From: Clostridia bacterium
GTDB taxonomy: Bacteria; Bacillota; Clostridia; Oscillospirales; CAG-272
DNA: 64,000 nt
Direction of reading: 5' to 3'
Assembly (NCBI GenBank): GCA_017472285.1
Contig: JAFUQQ010000050.1
Location: 1 to 64,000 of the forward strand
Shown: in pieces, positions 53,971-62,701 of the stretch
Position numbering within the stretch: position 1 is the stretch's first letter
How the letters are laid out: every line of letters begins with the position of its first letter
The notes under the pieces: generated by a model
Database searches by the model: none
What the model saw: only the letters and a program-made list of their open reading frames with translations
Told to the model about the DNA's origin: nothing
Made by a program: the position numbers and the translations under genes

Positions 53971-55272
53971 TTACTGTTCAACGAACATATTCTTTTTCAC
54001 GCCGCAGATGGGGCATCTGTAATCATCGGGAAGGGATTCGCCTTCGTAAACGTAACCGCAAACTTTGCAGGTGAATTTCTTTGTGTTTGCGGGAGCATCT
54101 TCGCAAGTACCGTCAGCGCAGATGCCGGAAAGCTCATTTGCCATATCGGAGAGCTGTTTTTCGCTCTGTTCGTTCAAAGCGGAAAGGATCTTGACGCTTG
54201 TGTTCAGATATGTGAGGTTTTTGCATTTTTCGAGTTTGGTCTTCATGATCTTTGCCGCGAGGGGTGCCCAGCTTCCGTTTTCGATGAAAGCAACGGTACG
54301 GTTCTGGAAGCTTCTTTCAACGAGGTGATCGATAAATTCACGCATGAAGGGGAAGATATCGCCGTTATAAGTCGTCGTTGCGAGAACGAGCTTGCTGTAA
54401 CGGAATGCGTCTGCAACCGCCTCTGCCATATCGGTTCTGGCGAGGTCTTTGACGATGACGTTTTCACCGTTTGCTTTCAGTTGTTCTGCGAGAGCGAGAA
54501 CTGCTTTTTTGGTGTTGCCGTAAACGGAAGTATAAGCGAGAAGGATGCCTTCTTCTTCGGGTGTATAGCTCGACCATTTGTCGTAAAGGTCGATGTAATA
54601 GCCGAGGTTTTCCGTGAGGACGGGGCCGTGGAGGGGGCAGATGATGGCAATATCAAGACCTGCCGCTTTTTTGAGGAGAGCCTGTACCTGTGCGCCGTAT
54701 TTGCCGACGATACCAATATAATAACGTCTTGCTTCGTCAGCCCAAGGTTCGTCAGCGTCGTATGCGCCGAATTTACCGAAGCCGTCAGCGGAGAAAAGGA
54801 CTTTATCAAGGCTGTCGTAAGTTACGATGACTTCGGGCCAATGTACCATGGGAGCGGTTACGAATGTGAGCGTATGTTTGCCGAGAGTGAGAGTAGAACC
54901 TTCACCGACAACGATCTGTCTTTCAGCGAAATCCGTACCGAAGAAGTTTTTCATCATCGTGAACGCTTTTGCGGAAGAAACGATCACCGCTTCGGGATAT
55001 GCGTTCATGAAGTTTACGATATTTGCGGAATGATCGGGTTCCATATGCTGAACGACGAGATAATCAGGCGTTCTGCCTGCGAGAGTGTTTTCGATGTTTG
55101 CGAGCCATTCTGCCGTAAATCCTGCGTCAACGGTATCCATGATGGCAATTTTTTCATCGATGATGGCATAGGAGTTATAAGCCATGCCGTTCGGTACTTT
55201 ATACTGACCTTCAAAAAGGTCAACTTTTCGGTCGTTCACACCGATGTATCTGATATCATTTGTAATTTTCAT
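53971..55272 (-). CDS. Flavodiiron protein with C-terminal rubredoxin domain
   Basis: A 433-aa A-type flavoprotein fused to its electron donor. Metallo-beta-lactamase-like diiron domain (about 1-245) with HMEPDHSAN (HxExDH), VHWPE and CPLHGP; flavodoxin domain (about 250-390) with [12 protein letters not shown] binding FMN and [13 protein letters not shown]; rubredoxin (about 395-433) with [10 protein letters not shown] and CPICGVKK. It reduces O2 to water (or NO to N2O). The built-in rubredoxin removes the need for a separate one. It heads the dfx unit. Confidence 0.95.
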   Translation of the reverse strand: MKITNDIRYIGVNDRKVDLFEGQYKVPNGMAYNSYAIIDEKIAIMDTVDAGFTAEWLANIENTLAGRTPDYLVVQHMEPDHSANIVNFMNAYPEAVIVSSAKAFTMMKNFFGTDFAERQIVVGEGSTLTLGKHTLTFVTAPMVHWPEVIVTYDSLDKVLFSADGFGKFGAYDADEPWADEARRYYIGIVGKYGAQVQALLKKAAGLDIAIICPLHGPVLTENLGYYIDLYDKWSSYTPEEEGILLAYTSVYGNTKKAVLALAEQLKANGENVIVKDLARTDMAEAVADAFRYSKLVLATTTYNGDIFPFMREFIDHLVERSFQNRTVAFIENGSWAPLAAKIMKTKLEKCKNLTYLNTSVKILSALNEQSEKQLSDMANELSGICADGTCEDAPANTKKFTCKVCGYVYEGESLPDDYRCPICGVKKNMFVEQ

Positions 55273-55434
55273 ATTGATTCCTCCATAAGAGTGATTTGTT
55301 TTTCTTTGATGGTATTAGTATATCATATTTTTTGGAATATTTCTGTTGATTTTTCAACAAAACGAAAATTTTTAAAAAAATTTTGAAAAACAGAACTGAC
55401 CGTTTTTGCTGTTTTGTCAAAATCACAGGGTATC

Positions 55435-55463
55435 TTGCAAACTTTTATGATTTATGTTATAAT
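55435..55463 (+). promoter_or_regulatory. Promoter of the GTPase-NYN fusion gene
   Basis: TTGCAA (55435-55440), 17 bp, TATAAT (55458-55463), with TGT before the -10. The 5' leader is short (about 28 nt). Confidence 0.8.
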
Positions 55464-55497
55464 TGTATATAATACACATTCAAAAAAGGCGGTATGC

Positions 55498-58074
55498 ATG
55501 AAAAAGAAAATTACCATTGGCATTTTAGCGCACGTTGACGCAGGCAAAACGACGCTTTCGGAAGCGCTACTTTTTCTTTCGGGCAAGATCAGGGAGCTGG
55601 GACGTGTTGACCATAAAAATACGTATCTGGATACCAACGCATTGGAGCGTGAAAGAGGTATCACTATTTTTTCCAAACAAGCAAGATTTTCGGCAGAAAA
55701 TACGGATTTTATTCTCTTGGATACACCGGGACACGTGGATTTTTCCGCGGAAACGGAACGGACACTCTCTTTGCTTGATTATGCGGTGCTTGTCATCAGC
55801 GCATCGGACGGCGTACAGAATCATACGCGCACACTCTGGCAATTGCTTGCGTTTTATCAGGTGCCGACTTTTATTTTTGTGAATAAAAGCGATATTGCGG
55901 TCAAACGGAAAGAGGATATGATCGCAGAAATCAAAAAATCGCTTTCTCCGCATTGTGTCGCGTTTTATGAATGTGACGGCAAAACGAACTTGGATGAAAG
56001 ACTTGCGGAGATCGATGAAGCCTTTTTAGAAAGTTTTTTTGCGGAAATACCGATCGAAACCGAAGATATTGCGGAAAAGATCAGCGAGCGGAAGCTCTTT
56101 CCTTGTCTTTTCGGCTCGGCACTTCGGATGCAAGGCATTGACTTTTTCTTGGATACGATCGATATGTATACGCAAGCAAGAATTTACGGAGAAGATTTCG
56201 GTGCGAAGGTCTATAAGATATCCCGCTTGCAAGGGGAACGCATGACGTATATGAAGATAACGGGCGGTACGCTTTCCGCGCGTGACGAGCTGATCTACTT
56301 TTCGTCGGACGGCAAAAAATACACAGAAAAGGTTAGCCGAATCCGTTTATATTCGGGCGAGAAATTTGAGCAAGCGGAAACCGTTTCGGCCGGCGAGGTC
56401 TGCGCGGTACTCGGACTTTCCGCAACCTATGCGGGACAGGGACTCGGCATGGAAAGTGATACCTGCAAACCAATTCTTGAGCCTGTTTTATCATATCGGA
56501 TTCTGCTTCCGCATGAATGTGATCCCGTTTTATATTTTCCGAAGCTCAAGGAATTGGAAGAAGAAGACCCTTCCCTACATTTATATTGGAATGAAGAATT
56601 GCGTCAGATCGAGGCGCGTCTGATGGGTGATATCCAAATCGATCTTCTGAAACGGCTGATATCCGAGCGTTTCGGTATCTTCTGCGAATTTGATATGGGG
56701 AAGATATTATATAAAGAAAAGATTGCGGAAAAGACGATCGGTGTCGGACATTTTGAGCCACTGCGTCATTATGCAGAAGTTCAGCTCCTGATGGAACCGC
56801 AACCGAGAGGAACAGGGCTTATTTTTGATACGGATGTTCCCGAAAATACCTTAGATATCAATTGGCAAAGACTGATCCTTTCTCATCTTTATGAAAAAGC
56901 GCACCGAGGCGTGCTGACAGGCGCATTGCTGACGGATACGAAGATCACTTTGGTTGCGGGAAAAGCGCATCTGAAACATACGGAGGGAGGCGATTTCCGC
57001 GAAGCGACCTTCCGTGCGGTACGGCATGGATTGATGAAAGCGGGATGTATCTTACTCGAGCCGTATTACCATTTCCGTTTGGAAGTGCCAAGTATCAGCG
57101 TCGGCAAAGCAATGTCCGATCTGCAAATGCGTTCTGCAGAATTTTCACTCGAGGACGCGGATGAAGAAACAACGGTCATCAACGGACGCGCACCCGTTTC
57201 CTGTCTGCATGATTATACTGCGGAAGTCATTGCTTATACAAGAGGACGAGGCAGACTTTCTCTCGTTTCGGACGGTTATGAAATCTGCCATAATACCGAG
57301 GAGATCGTGGCGGCTGTCGGTTATGATGCCGAAGGTGATCTTGAAAATCCGCCTCATTCCGTATTTTGTGCGCACGGCGCGGGATTTGTCGTGCCGTGGA
57401 ATGAAGTGGACTCCTATAAACATCTGGATGCGGGAGCAAGACTTGCGGAAGCACCCGTTTCCGTGATACCGAAAATGACGGGACTTGCCGCGCGATATCA
57501 ACTCAGCGAAGAAGAAGTGGAAGCGATCATGACGCGTGAATTCGGACCGATCCGCCGCAAGCAATACCGTGAACCGAAGATCATCGATCATGGCAAAGCA
57601 AAAAAATTACCGAAACAAAAAACACAGCTTCCGCAAAAACACATGATTATCATCGATGGTTACAACGTGATCTATTCATGGGATTCTCTCAAAAAACTCG
57701 CAAGTCACAGTCTGGAAGATGCCAGAGATGCCCTGATGGATATTCTTGATAATTATGCAGCATATACAAAAACGGAATTGACTTTGGTGTTTGATGCGTA
57801 TTTGGTCAAAGACGGAATCGGTTCGGATTTTATGCGAAACGGCTACCGCGTAGTCTATACGAAAGAAGACCAGACGGCAGATACTTTTATTGAAATCATG
57901 ATGAATGAATTGGGTCCGAATTATAATATCCGTGTCGTGACGGGTGACAGACTTCTGCAAAATTCCGCAGTCGTTTCGGGAATTCTTCGCATGACGGCAA
58001 AAGAATTTGAAAAAGAGATCGCTGACGTTGCGGGCGAAATTGCGGAGTTTATTCAAAGGCTCAAAAACAACTAA
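55498..58074 (+). CDS. TetM/EF-G-like translation GTPase fused to a YacP/Rae1-type NYN nuclease domain
   Basis: An 858-aa fusion. Residues 1-690 follow EF-G/TetM order: G1 AHVDAGKT (11-18), G2 RGIT (53-56), G3 DTPGH (75-79), G4 NKSD (129-132), domain II, III, IV (FREATFRAVRHGLMKAGCILLEPYYHF) and V. The tip-loop YSPVS of tetracycline protection proteins is not seen. A Lys/Gln-rich linker (about 690-714) leads to a NYN/PIN-like domain (716-858): DGYNVI, FDAY, QTADTFIE and VTGDRLLQ supply the acidic site, as in YacP/Rae1, which cuts mRNA in the ribosomal A site. The start is ATG 55498 with AAGGCGG upstream. The joining of the two parts is in one unbroken frame. Confidence 0.88.
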   Translation: MKKKITIGILAHVDAGKTTLSEALLFLSGKIRELGRVDHKNTYLDTNALERERGITIFSKQARFSAENTDFILLDTPGHVDFSAETERTLSLLDYAVLVISASDGVQNHTRTLWQLLAFYQVPTFIFVNKSDIAVKRKEDMIAEIKKSLSPHCVAFYECDGKTNLDERLAEIDEAFLESFFAEIPIETEDIAEKISERKLFPCLFGSALRMQGIDFFLDTIDMYTQARIYGEDFGAKVYKISRLQGERMTYMKITGGTLSARDELIYFSSDGKKYTEKVSRIRLYSGEKFEQAETVSAGEVCAVLGLSATYAGQGLGMESDTCKPILEPVLSYRILLPHECDPVLYFPKLKELEEEDPSLHLYWNEELRQIEARLMGDIQIDLLKRLISERFGIFCEFDMGKILYKEKIAEKTIGVGHFEPLRHYAEVQLLMEPQPRGTGLIFDTDVPENTLDINWQRLILSHLYEKAHRGVLTGALLTDTKITLVAGKAHLKHTEGGDFREATFRAVRHGLMKAGCILLEPYYHFRLEVPSISVGKAMSDLQMRSAEFSLEDADEETTVINGRAPVSCLHDYTAEVIAYTRGRGRLSLVSDGYEICHNTEEIVAAVGYDAEGDLENPPHSVFCAHGAGFVVPWNEVDSYKHLDAGARLAEAPVSVIPKMTGLAARYQLSEEEVEAIMTREFGPIRRKQYREPKIIDHGKAKKLPKQKTQLPQKHMIIIDGYNVIYSWDSLKKLASHSLEDARDALMDILDNYAAYTKTELTLVFDAYLVKDGIGSDFMRNGYRVVYTKEDQTADTFIEIMMNELGPNYNIRVVTGDRLLQNSAVVSGILRMTAKEFEKEIADVAGEIAEFIQRLKNN

Positions 58075-58090
58075 ATCCGTATATACCTAC

Positions 58091-58165
58091 AAGAGAGCAG
58101 ACCCAAGTCTGCTCTCTCAGTTTGTCGATAAAATCGGTTTCAAAATTTGGCTTCGGCATTTTATA
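58091..58165 (+). terminator. Hairpin with CAGTTTGTCGATAAA tail after the fusion gene
   Basis: GAGAGCAGAC pairs with GTCTGCTCTC around CCAA (58092-58115), then TCAGTTTGTCGATAAAATC and TTTGGCTTCGGCATTTTA. Same two-part motif as at 48737-48810. Confidence 0.55.
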
Positions 58166-58182
58166 CAAATATTTTTATATAT

Positions 58183-58319
58183 GGTAGGGGAGGGGCTTGC
58201 TCCTCCCGTGTAAAAACAGAAATTTCGTATACATCTGTTCCTATATTTGTAATAAAATTAAACAAAACAAAAGAATGCTGTGTTGTCTATTGGTGGGAGG
58301 AGCAAGCCCCTCCCCTACC
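58183..58319. mobile_element. R4 element with perfect 25-bp terminal inverted repeats
   Basis: GGTAGGGGAGGGGCTTGCTC plus CTCCC at 58183-58207 is the exact reverse complement of 58295-58319. The 87-bp interior is non-coding. A related copy at 50605-50925 has been split by another element. Confidence 0.7.
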
Positions 58320-58414
58320 TGACTGTGTAACTTTTATTCTCGCCTTTTCTACATACCCTTTTGACGGAGTGTATTGCCAAAACCACGCACACAATAAACG
58401 GCTGTCCCACACAA

Positions 58415-58486
58415 ACGGGTTCCAAGAGGTAAGCCCCTTGGCAGGTCAAGGACAGCGTCCTTGCAGGGTTTGGGGGTGACCCCAAC
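58415..58486 (+). repeat. R5 hairpin repeat
   Basis: CGGGTTCCAAGAGGTAAGCC then CCTTGGCAGGTCAAGGACAG and CGTCCTTGCAGGG; stems CCAAG/CTTGG and AAGGAC/GTCCTT. Homologous, inverted, to 53411-53475. The gap 58320-58414 shows nothing further. Confidence 0.55.
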
Positions 58487-58945
58487 TTATCGGACTGCCG
58501 ATTCTCTCGGCAAAAAGCTTTCGATATATCTGCCGACAGCGAGGAGAAACAGGATATTCAGACTGATGAAAAACCATAGACATGAATAAAGAGGACAGAT
58601 CTGACCGAAAAGATGCATCCATTCTTCCGAATAGTCCCATACGTCCATATGCCAGAGATGATTGACAAGCATCCCGACACCAAATTCCACCGCCGTAATA
58701 CCAAGCGCGCAAAGCGCACTTCTTAAAATAAGAGGAATTGCCGTCAGATAACGGTCGATTGCAAGCATCATGGCAAAACAGATTCCTCCCGCGATCACCA
58801 TACTCGGATGTGTATAACCGCGCCACATCACCTCTAAAAGACCATAAGCAATGCCGCCCAAAAGCATTTTGATACCGACGGAAGCGGCTTTGCTCCGGCA
58901 AAAGCAGTTCCCGAAAAGAAAAAATTTTCTGAAAGGAAGATTCAT
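58487..58945 (-). CDS. Four-helix membrane protein, putative ABC-transporter type IV (PF06541-like)
   Basis: A 152-aa protein with four membrane segments and the family's typical pattern: GIAYGLLEVMWRGYTHPSM near 31-49 and VWDYSEEWMHLFGQICPLYSCLWFFISL near 103-130. The family is annotated as putative permease but has no proven function. A longer overlapping frame (58446-59033) lacks this pattern and is rejected. It starts inside the tepA stop (ATGA). Confidence 0.72.
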   Translation of the reverse strand: MNLPFRKFFLFGNCFCRSKAASVGIKMLLGGIAYGLLEVMWRGYTHPSMVIAGGICFAMMLAIDRYLTAIPLILRSALCALGITAVEFGVGMLVNHLWHMDVWDYSEEWMHLFGQICPLYSCLWFFISLNILFLLAVGRYIESFLPRESAVR

Positions 58946-59664
58946 TGATGTTCATTCTCCTTTCCGCAGACGGATTTCCTTTGTTTTTGGGAACGAAGCC
59001 ATGCCATTGCGCCTGCAAGTCCGCCGATCTCATCGATCAGTCCAAGCGCGACGGCTTCTTTCCCATCAATGATCGAACCTACGTCCGTTGCCATCTCGTC
59101 CGTACGGAAGATTAATCGATGAAGATTTTCTTCGGTGATATGAGAATGAGCGGTAATGAAACGGGTAATACGGCTCTGCATTTTTTCAAGTCCCGCAAAT
59201 GCTTGCGGAACCCCGAGAATCGTCCCGTTTGTGCGAACGGGATGGATGGTCATGGTCGCACTCGGCACGATGAACGAACGGGAACAGGAAACGGCGATGG
59301 GAATCCCGATGGAATGTCCTCCGCCGATCACAACGGAAGCCGTCGGCGTTTGCATACTTGCGAGCATTTCTGCGATGGCAAGTCCCGCTTCCACGTCGCC
59401 GCCTACGGTATTAATGAGCACGAGAAGTCCATCCACTTCGGGATTTTCTTCCACAGCCGCAAGCAAAGGTAAAACGTGTTCGTATTTCGTGGTCTTCTGA
59501 TTTTCAGAAAGCAGATAATGCCCTTCGATCTGTCCGATCACAGTCAGACAAGAGAGCGTGATACCGTCTTTCCCCGAAAGTGTTGTGGCTGTACTTTCGC
59601 TGACAGCTTCATTTTTGGAAGAAGTACCCGTGTTTTCTTCTTTTTTGATGGAAAATATATCCAA
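58942..59664 (-). CDS. tepA: TepA-like ClpP-family serine protease
   Basis: A 240-aa ClpP-fold protein of the YmfB/TepA group. LLVLINTVGGDVEAGLAIAEML binds substrate, the nucleophile Ser lies in VIGGGHSIGIPIA, and the catalytic His in TMTIHPVRTNG. In Bacillus TepA degrades signal peptides and small acid-soluble spore proteins. The frame is open to an ATG at 59703, but AAAAGGAG lies 8 nt before TTG 59664, making MDIFSIKKEE the probable N-terminus. Confidence 0.88.
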   Translation of the reverse strand: MDIFSIKKEENTGTSSKNEAVSESTATTLSGKDGITLSCLTVIGQIEGHYLLSENQKTTKYEHVLPLLAAVEENPEVDGLLVLINTVGGDVEAGLAIAEMLASMQTPTASVVIGGGHSIGIPIAVSCSRSFIVPSATMTIHPVRTNGTILGVPQAFAGLEKMQSRITRFITAHSHITEENLHRLIFRTDEMATDVGSIIDGKEAVALGLIDEIGGLAGAMAWLRSQKQRKSVCGKENEHQ

Positions 59665-59733
59665 AATAACATCTCCTTTTTCGGAAAATTTGCAATATCT
59701 CATATTTTTTACATAAAAATTGCGTTCTAATCA

Positions 59734-59762
59734 TTTACAAAAAGAAAAAAATCATTTATAAT
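59734..59762 (+). promoter_or_regulatory. pduL promoter
   Basis: TTTACA (59734-59739), 17 bp, TATAAT (59757-59762). Confidence 0.75.
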
Positions 59763-59844
59763 AGTATTGATAGAAGTTTTGATTTCAGAAAATAAAGATC
59801 AAAACCAATAAGACAGTTTTTCTGTCGAAAGGAGAACTCAGATT

Positions 59845-60414
59845 ATGGAAAACAAAATCCTCGTTGAAACATCCGCAAGACATATTCATCTTTCGGATGA
59901 ACACATTGAAATTCTTTTCGGTGCCGGTCACCAGCTCACCGTTAAGAAGGCACTCAGCCAGCCCGGTCAGTATGCTTGCGAAGAAAAGGTAACCGTTAAA
60001 GGCGAAAAAGGCGAACTCAAAATGTCCGTTCTCGGTCCTGCAAGAAAAGCTTCTCAGGTTGAAGTTTCTCTTACAGATGCAAGAAGCATCGGCGTAAAAG
60101 CCCCCATCCGTGAATCCGGCGATATCGCAGGTTCCGGCGCATGTACACTCGTTGGTCCTTGCGGCACTGTTGAACTCGCTGAAGGCGTGATCGCAGCGCA
60201 GAGACATATCCACCTGACTCCCGAAGCTGCCGCTGATCTCGGCGTTGCAGATAAGGACGTTGTCAAAGTCAAACTCGATACCGCTCGTCCTCTTATTTTT
60301 GACGGCGTTGTTGTTCGTGTTTCCGACAAATTCGCTCCCGCTATGCACATCGATACCGATGAATCCAATGCGGCAGGTGCTTCCGGCGTTGTTTACGGCT
60401 CTATCGTAAAGTAA
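59845..60414 (+). CDS. pduL: PduL-type phosphate acyltransferase
   Basis: A 189-aa PduL, converting acyl-CoA and phosphate to acyl phosphate and CoA, with two related beta-barrel halves. The zinc motifs SARHIHLS (about 10-17) and AAQRHIHLTPE (about 118-128) and the C-terminal HIDTDESNAAG are intact. No encapsulation peptide precedes SARHIHLS, and no microcompartment shell gene is near, so it is probably the housekeeping phosphotransacetylase for acetate formation. GAAAGGAG precedes the ATG. Codons are strongly biased (C-ending, CTC, GTT), suggesting high expression. Confidence 0.92.
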   Translation: MENKILVETSARHIHLSDEHIEILFGAGHQLTVKKALSQPGQYACEEKVTVKGEKGELKMSVLGPARKASQVEVSLTDARSIGVKAPIRESGDIAGSGACTLVGPCGTVELAEGVIAAQRHIHLTPEAAADLGVADKDVVKVKLDTARPLIFDGVVVRVSDKFAPAMHIDTDESNAAGASGVVYGSIVK

Positions 60415-60427
60415 GCACTTTACCGAA

Positions 60428-60552
60428 AAAGCCTCCCTTGTGTAAAGGGAGGTGGCACGGTTTACCGTGTCGGAGGGATTGTCAAAAATGTTTTTCCCTG
60501 AAACAATCCCTCAGTCGCATTCTGCGACAGCTCCCTTTACACAAGGGAGCCT
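60428..60552 (+). repeat. R1 repeat, copy D, in the scaffold operon leader
   Basis: AAAGCCTCCCTTGTGTAAAG begins it; stem GGCACGGTTTACCGTGTC; an inner inverted pair around GGGATTGTC; and it closes with GCTCCCTTTACACAAGGGAG. It lies between pduL and the scaffold gene, so it is either the pduL terminator or a transcribed leader. Confidence 0.7.
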
Positions 60553-60580
60553 GAAAATAAAGCAGAAAAATTTTTATAAT
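60551..60580 (+). promoter_or_regulatory. Possible scaffold operon promoter
   Basis: TATAAT (60575-60580) with CTGAAA (60551-60556) 18 bp upstream, immediately at the edge of the R1 repeat. The -35 is weak. Confidence 0.4.
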
Positions 60581-60598
60581 ATAAAGGAGAACACACCC

Positions 60599-61300
60599 AT
60601 GGCAGAACTCGTATATTCCCATGAAGTCGAATCCATGTGCTGCGTAGCAAAAGGTCCTAACCACGGTCCCGCTCCGCTTCCCGAAGAAGGCAAATGGGTT
60701 CAGGCAAAACAGATCACAGACATTTCCGGTTACACACACGGTATCGGTTGGTGCGCACCCCAGCAGGGCGCTTGCAAACTTTCCCTTAACGTAAAAGACG
60801 GTATCATCGAAGAAGCTCTCGTTGAAACCATCGGTTGCTCCGGTATGACTCACTCCGCAGCTATGGCAGCGGAAATCCTCCCCGGCAAGACCATCCTCGA
60901 AGCTCTCAATACTGACCTTGTTTGCGACGCGATCAACACAGCGATGAGAGAACTCTTCCTCCAGATCGTTTACGGTCGTACACAGTCTGCTTTCTCTGAA
61001 GGCGGTCTTGTTATCGGCGCAGGCATGGAAGACCTCGGTAAAGGCGCACGTTCCATGGTTGGTACCATGTACGGCACAAAGGCAAAAGGCGTTCGTTACC
61101 TCGAAATGACCGAAGGCTACTGCACAAGAATGGCTCTCGATAAAGACGATCAGGTTATCGGTTACGAATTCGTATCCCTCGGCAAGATGACCGACTTCAT
61201 CAAAAAAGGCATGGAACCCAACGAAGCATACGAAAAATCCAAAGGTACATACGGCAGATTTGCGGATGCTGTTCGTTATATCGATCCCAGAAAGCAGTAA
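60599..61300 (+). CDS. NifU/IscU-like Fe-S cluster scaffold protein (GGGtGRT partner)
   Basis: A 233-aa protein whose centre resembles NifU/IscU: GACKLSLNVKDGIIEEALVETIGCSGMTHSAAMAAEI (about 57-93), with Cys59 and Cys80 at places comparable to scaffold ligands, plus Cys14-Cys15 and Cys52. It is longer than IscU (about 130 aa), with a C-terminal extension (GTKAKGVRYLEMTEGYCTRM). The start is ATG 60599 with AAAGGAG upstream; an in-frame extension into the repeat has no support. The gene is followed 14 bp later by its usual neighbour, the GGGtGRT gene. Actual cluster transfer is unproven. Confidence 0.85.
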   Translation: MAELVYSHEVESMCCVAKGPNHGPAPLPEEGKWVQAKQITDISGYTHGIGWCAPQQGACKLSLNVKDGIIEEALVETIGCSGMTHSAAMAAEILPGKTILEALNTDLVCDAINTAMRELFLQIVYGRTQSAFSEGGLVIGAGMEDLGKGARSMVGTMYGTKAKGVRYLEMTEGYCTRMALDKDDQVIGYEFVSLGKMTDFIKKGMEPNEAYEKSKGTYGRFADAVRYIDPRKQ

Positions 61301-61314
61301 GGAGGTAACAAAAC

Positions 61315-62313
61315 ATGGCAAAATTTGAAGGTTATGAAAGACGTGAGGCGAAAATCCTCGCTGTTCTCGCTGAATATGGCATTTCTTCCATCGACGAATG
61401 CAAAGAAATTTGTGATGCAAAGGGTATCGATCCCTATAAGATCGTCGAAGAAACTCAGCCTATCGCATTTGAAAACGCAAAGTGGGCTTACACTGTAGGC
61501 GCTGCTATCGCAATCAAAAAAGGCTGCACCAAAGCTGCTGACGCTGCTGCCGCTATCGGTATCGGTCTTCAGGCTTTCTGTATCCCCGGCTCCGTTGCTG
61601 AAAACCGCAAAGTAGGTCTCGGACACGGTAACCTCGGTAAGATGCTCCTCTCCGAAGAAACAGAATGCTTCTGCTTCCTCGCAGGTCACGAATCCTTCGC
61701 TGCTGCTGAAGGCGCGATCAAGATCGCTCTCAATGCAAACAAAGTTCGTGTGAAACCCCTTCGCGTTATCCTCAACGGTCTTGGCAAAGATGCTGCTATG
61801 ATTATTTCCAGAATCAACGGCTTCACATATGTTCAGACTGCTTTTGATAACAATACAGAAGAAGTTACCGTTGTTAAGGAAACTCCTTACTCCGACGGTC
61901 CTCGTGCAGACGTTAAGTGCTATGGTTCCGATAACGTTCCTGAAGGCGTTGCGATCATGAAGCTCGAAAACGTTGGCGTTTCCATCACAGGTAACTCCAC
62001 CAACCCCACAAGATTCCAGCACCCCGTTGCAGGTACTTACAAAAAATGGGCGATTGAAAACGGCGTAAGCTACTTCTCCGTTGCTTCCGGCGGCGGTACA
62101 GGTCGTACCCTTCACCCCGATAACATGGCTGCCGGTCCTTCCTCTTACGGTATGACCGACACGATGGGCCGTATGCACTCCGACGCGCAGTTCGCTGGTT
62201 CTTCCTCCGTTCCTGCTCACGTTGAAATGATGGGTCTCATCGGCGCAGGTAACAACCCCATGGTTGGTATGACTGTTGCAGTTGCAGTTGCTATCGAAGA
62301 AGCTTCCAAATAA
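61315..62313 (+). CDS. GGGtGRT family protein
   Basis: A 332-aa protein of the family named after its motif GGGTGRT (259-265, in VASGGGTGRTLHPDNMAAGPSSYG). No signal peptide or clear membrane segment. Cys residues fall in SIDECKEICDAKG, AIKKGCTK and ECFCFLAGHE. The Gly-rich loop suggests binding of a nucleotide or anionic ligand, but the function of the family is unknown. AAGGAGG gives an ideal ribosome site. Codon use is as biased as in the preceding scaffold gene, so this operon is probably highly expressed. Confidence 0.9.
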   Translation: MAKFEGYERREAKILAVLAEYGISSIDECKEICDAKGIDPYKIVEETQPIAFENAKWAYTVGAAIAIKKGCTKAADAAAAIGIGLQAFCIPGSVAENRKVGLGHGNLGKMLLSEETECFCFLAGHESFAAAEGAIKIALNANKVRVKPLRVILNGLGKDAAMIISRINGFTYVQTAFDNNTEEVTVVKETPYSDGPRADVKCYGSDNVPEGVAIMKLENVGVSITGNSTNPTRFQHPVAGTYKKWAIENGVSYFSVASGGGTGRTLHPDNMAAGPSSYGMTDTMGRMHSDAQFAGSSSVPAHVEMMGLIGAGNNPMVGMTVAVAVAIEEASK

Positions 62314-62404
62314 GCAGGCTGTGCCTGCACCCATGTGCCGCCGTATCTGAATTTTGATAAAATTTGAAGTTCGGCGCGACGGCGGAACTGAATAAAGGCA
62401 AATA

Positions 62405-62452
62405 AAAAGACACAAACTTTGATTTTTCAAGGTTTGTGTCTTTTATTTTTTT
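62405..62452. terminator. Bidirectional terminator between GGGtGRT and XRE genes
   Basis: AAAAGACACAAACTTTGA (62405-62422) pairs with 62427-62444 (one G-U), followed by ATTTTTTT. Its right arm overlaps the XRE stop codon at 62443. Confidence 0.9.
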
Positions 62453-62655
62453 GGATAAGGTGTTTTCCTGTCAGTCAAGCCCACGATATAATCAAGGGAA
62501 GTACCGTAATAATCGGCAAGGGCAATCAAAAGATCGATGGGAATCTGTCTTTGACCATTTTCATATTGAGAATACGTATTTTGCCGAATATGCAGATAAT
62601 TCGCCAAAGCAGATTGTGTTAAATCGGAATCTTCACGTAGATCTCTGAGTCGCAT
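62443..62655 (-). CDS. XRE-family helix-turn-helix regulator
   Basis: A 70-aa protein that is almost only a Cro/C1-type HTH: LRDLREDSDLTQSALANYLHIRQNTYSQYENGQRQIPIDLLIALADYYGTSLDYIVG, the standard five-helix fold at about 3-62. The short tail (LTDRKTPYPKK) has no sensor domain. GAGGA precedes the ATG. It is divergent from the BspA-type lipoprotein gene and probably binds the palindrome at 62702-62741 between them. Confidence 0.93.
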   Translation of the reverse strand: MRLRDLREDSDLTQSALANYLHIRQNTYSQYENGQRQIPIDLLIALADYYGTSLDYIVGLTDRKTPYPKK

Positions 62656-62701
62656 ATCAATTCCTCACATTATCATAATATCATTTAATATTATTATACA
62701 A

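Noticed and set aside
55498..57560. Tetracycline resistance determinant
   Set aside because: The GTPase part resembles TetM but lacks the domain IV tip-loop motif that displaces tetracycline, and it carries a nuclease domain; a resistance call would be unsafe.
58446..59033. 195-codon minus-strand frame overlapping the PF06541-like gene and tepA
   Set aside because: It covers both real genes in another frame, passes through repeat R5 and has no family pattern.
61276..62430. Long open frame (384 codons) on the minus strand opposite GGGtGRT
   Set aside because: It lies antisense to a recognised, highly biased gene; its translation is Cys/Ser/Asn-rich with no domain, a mirror effect of codon bias.
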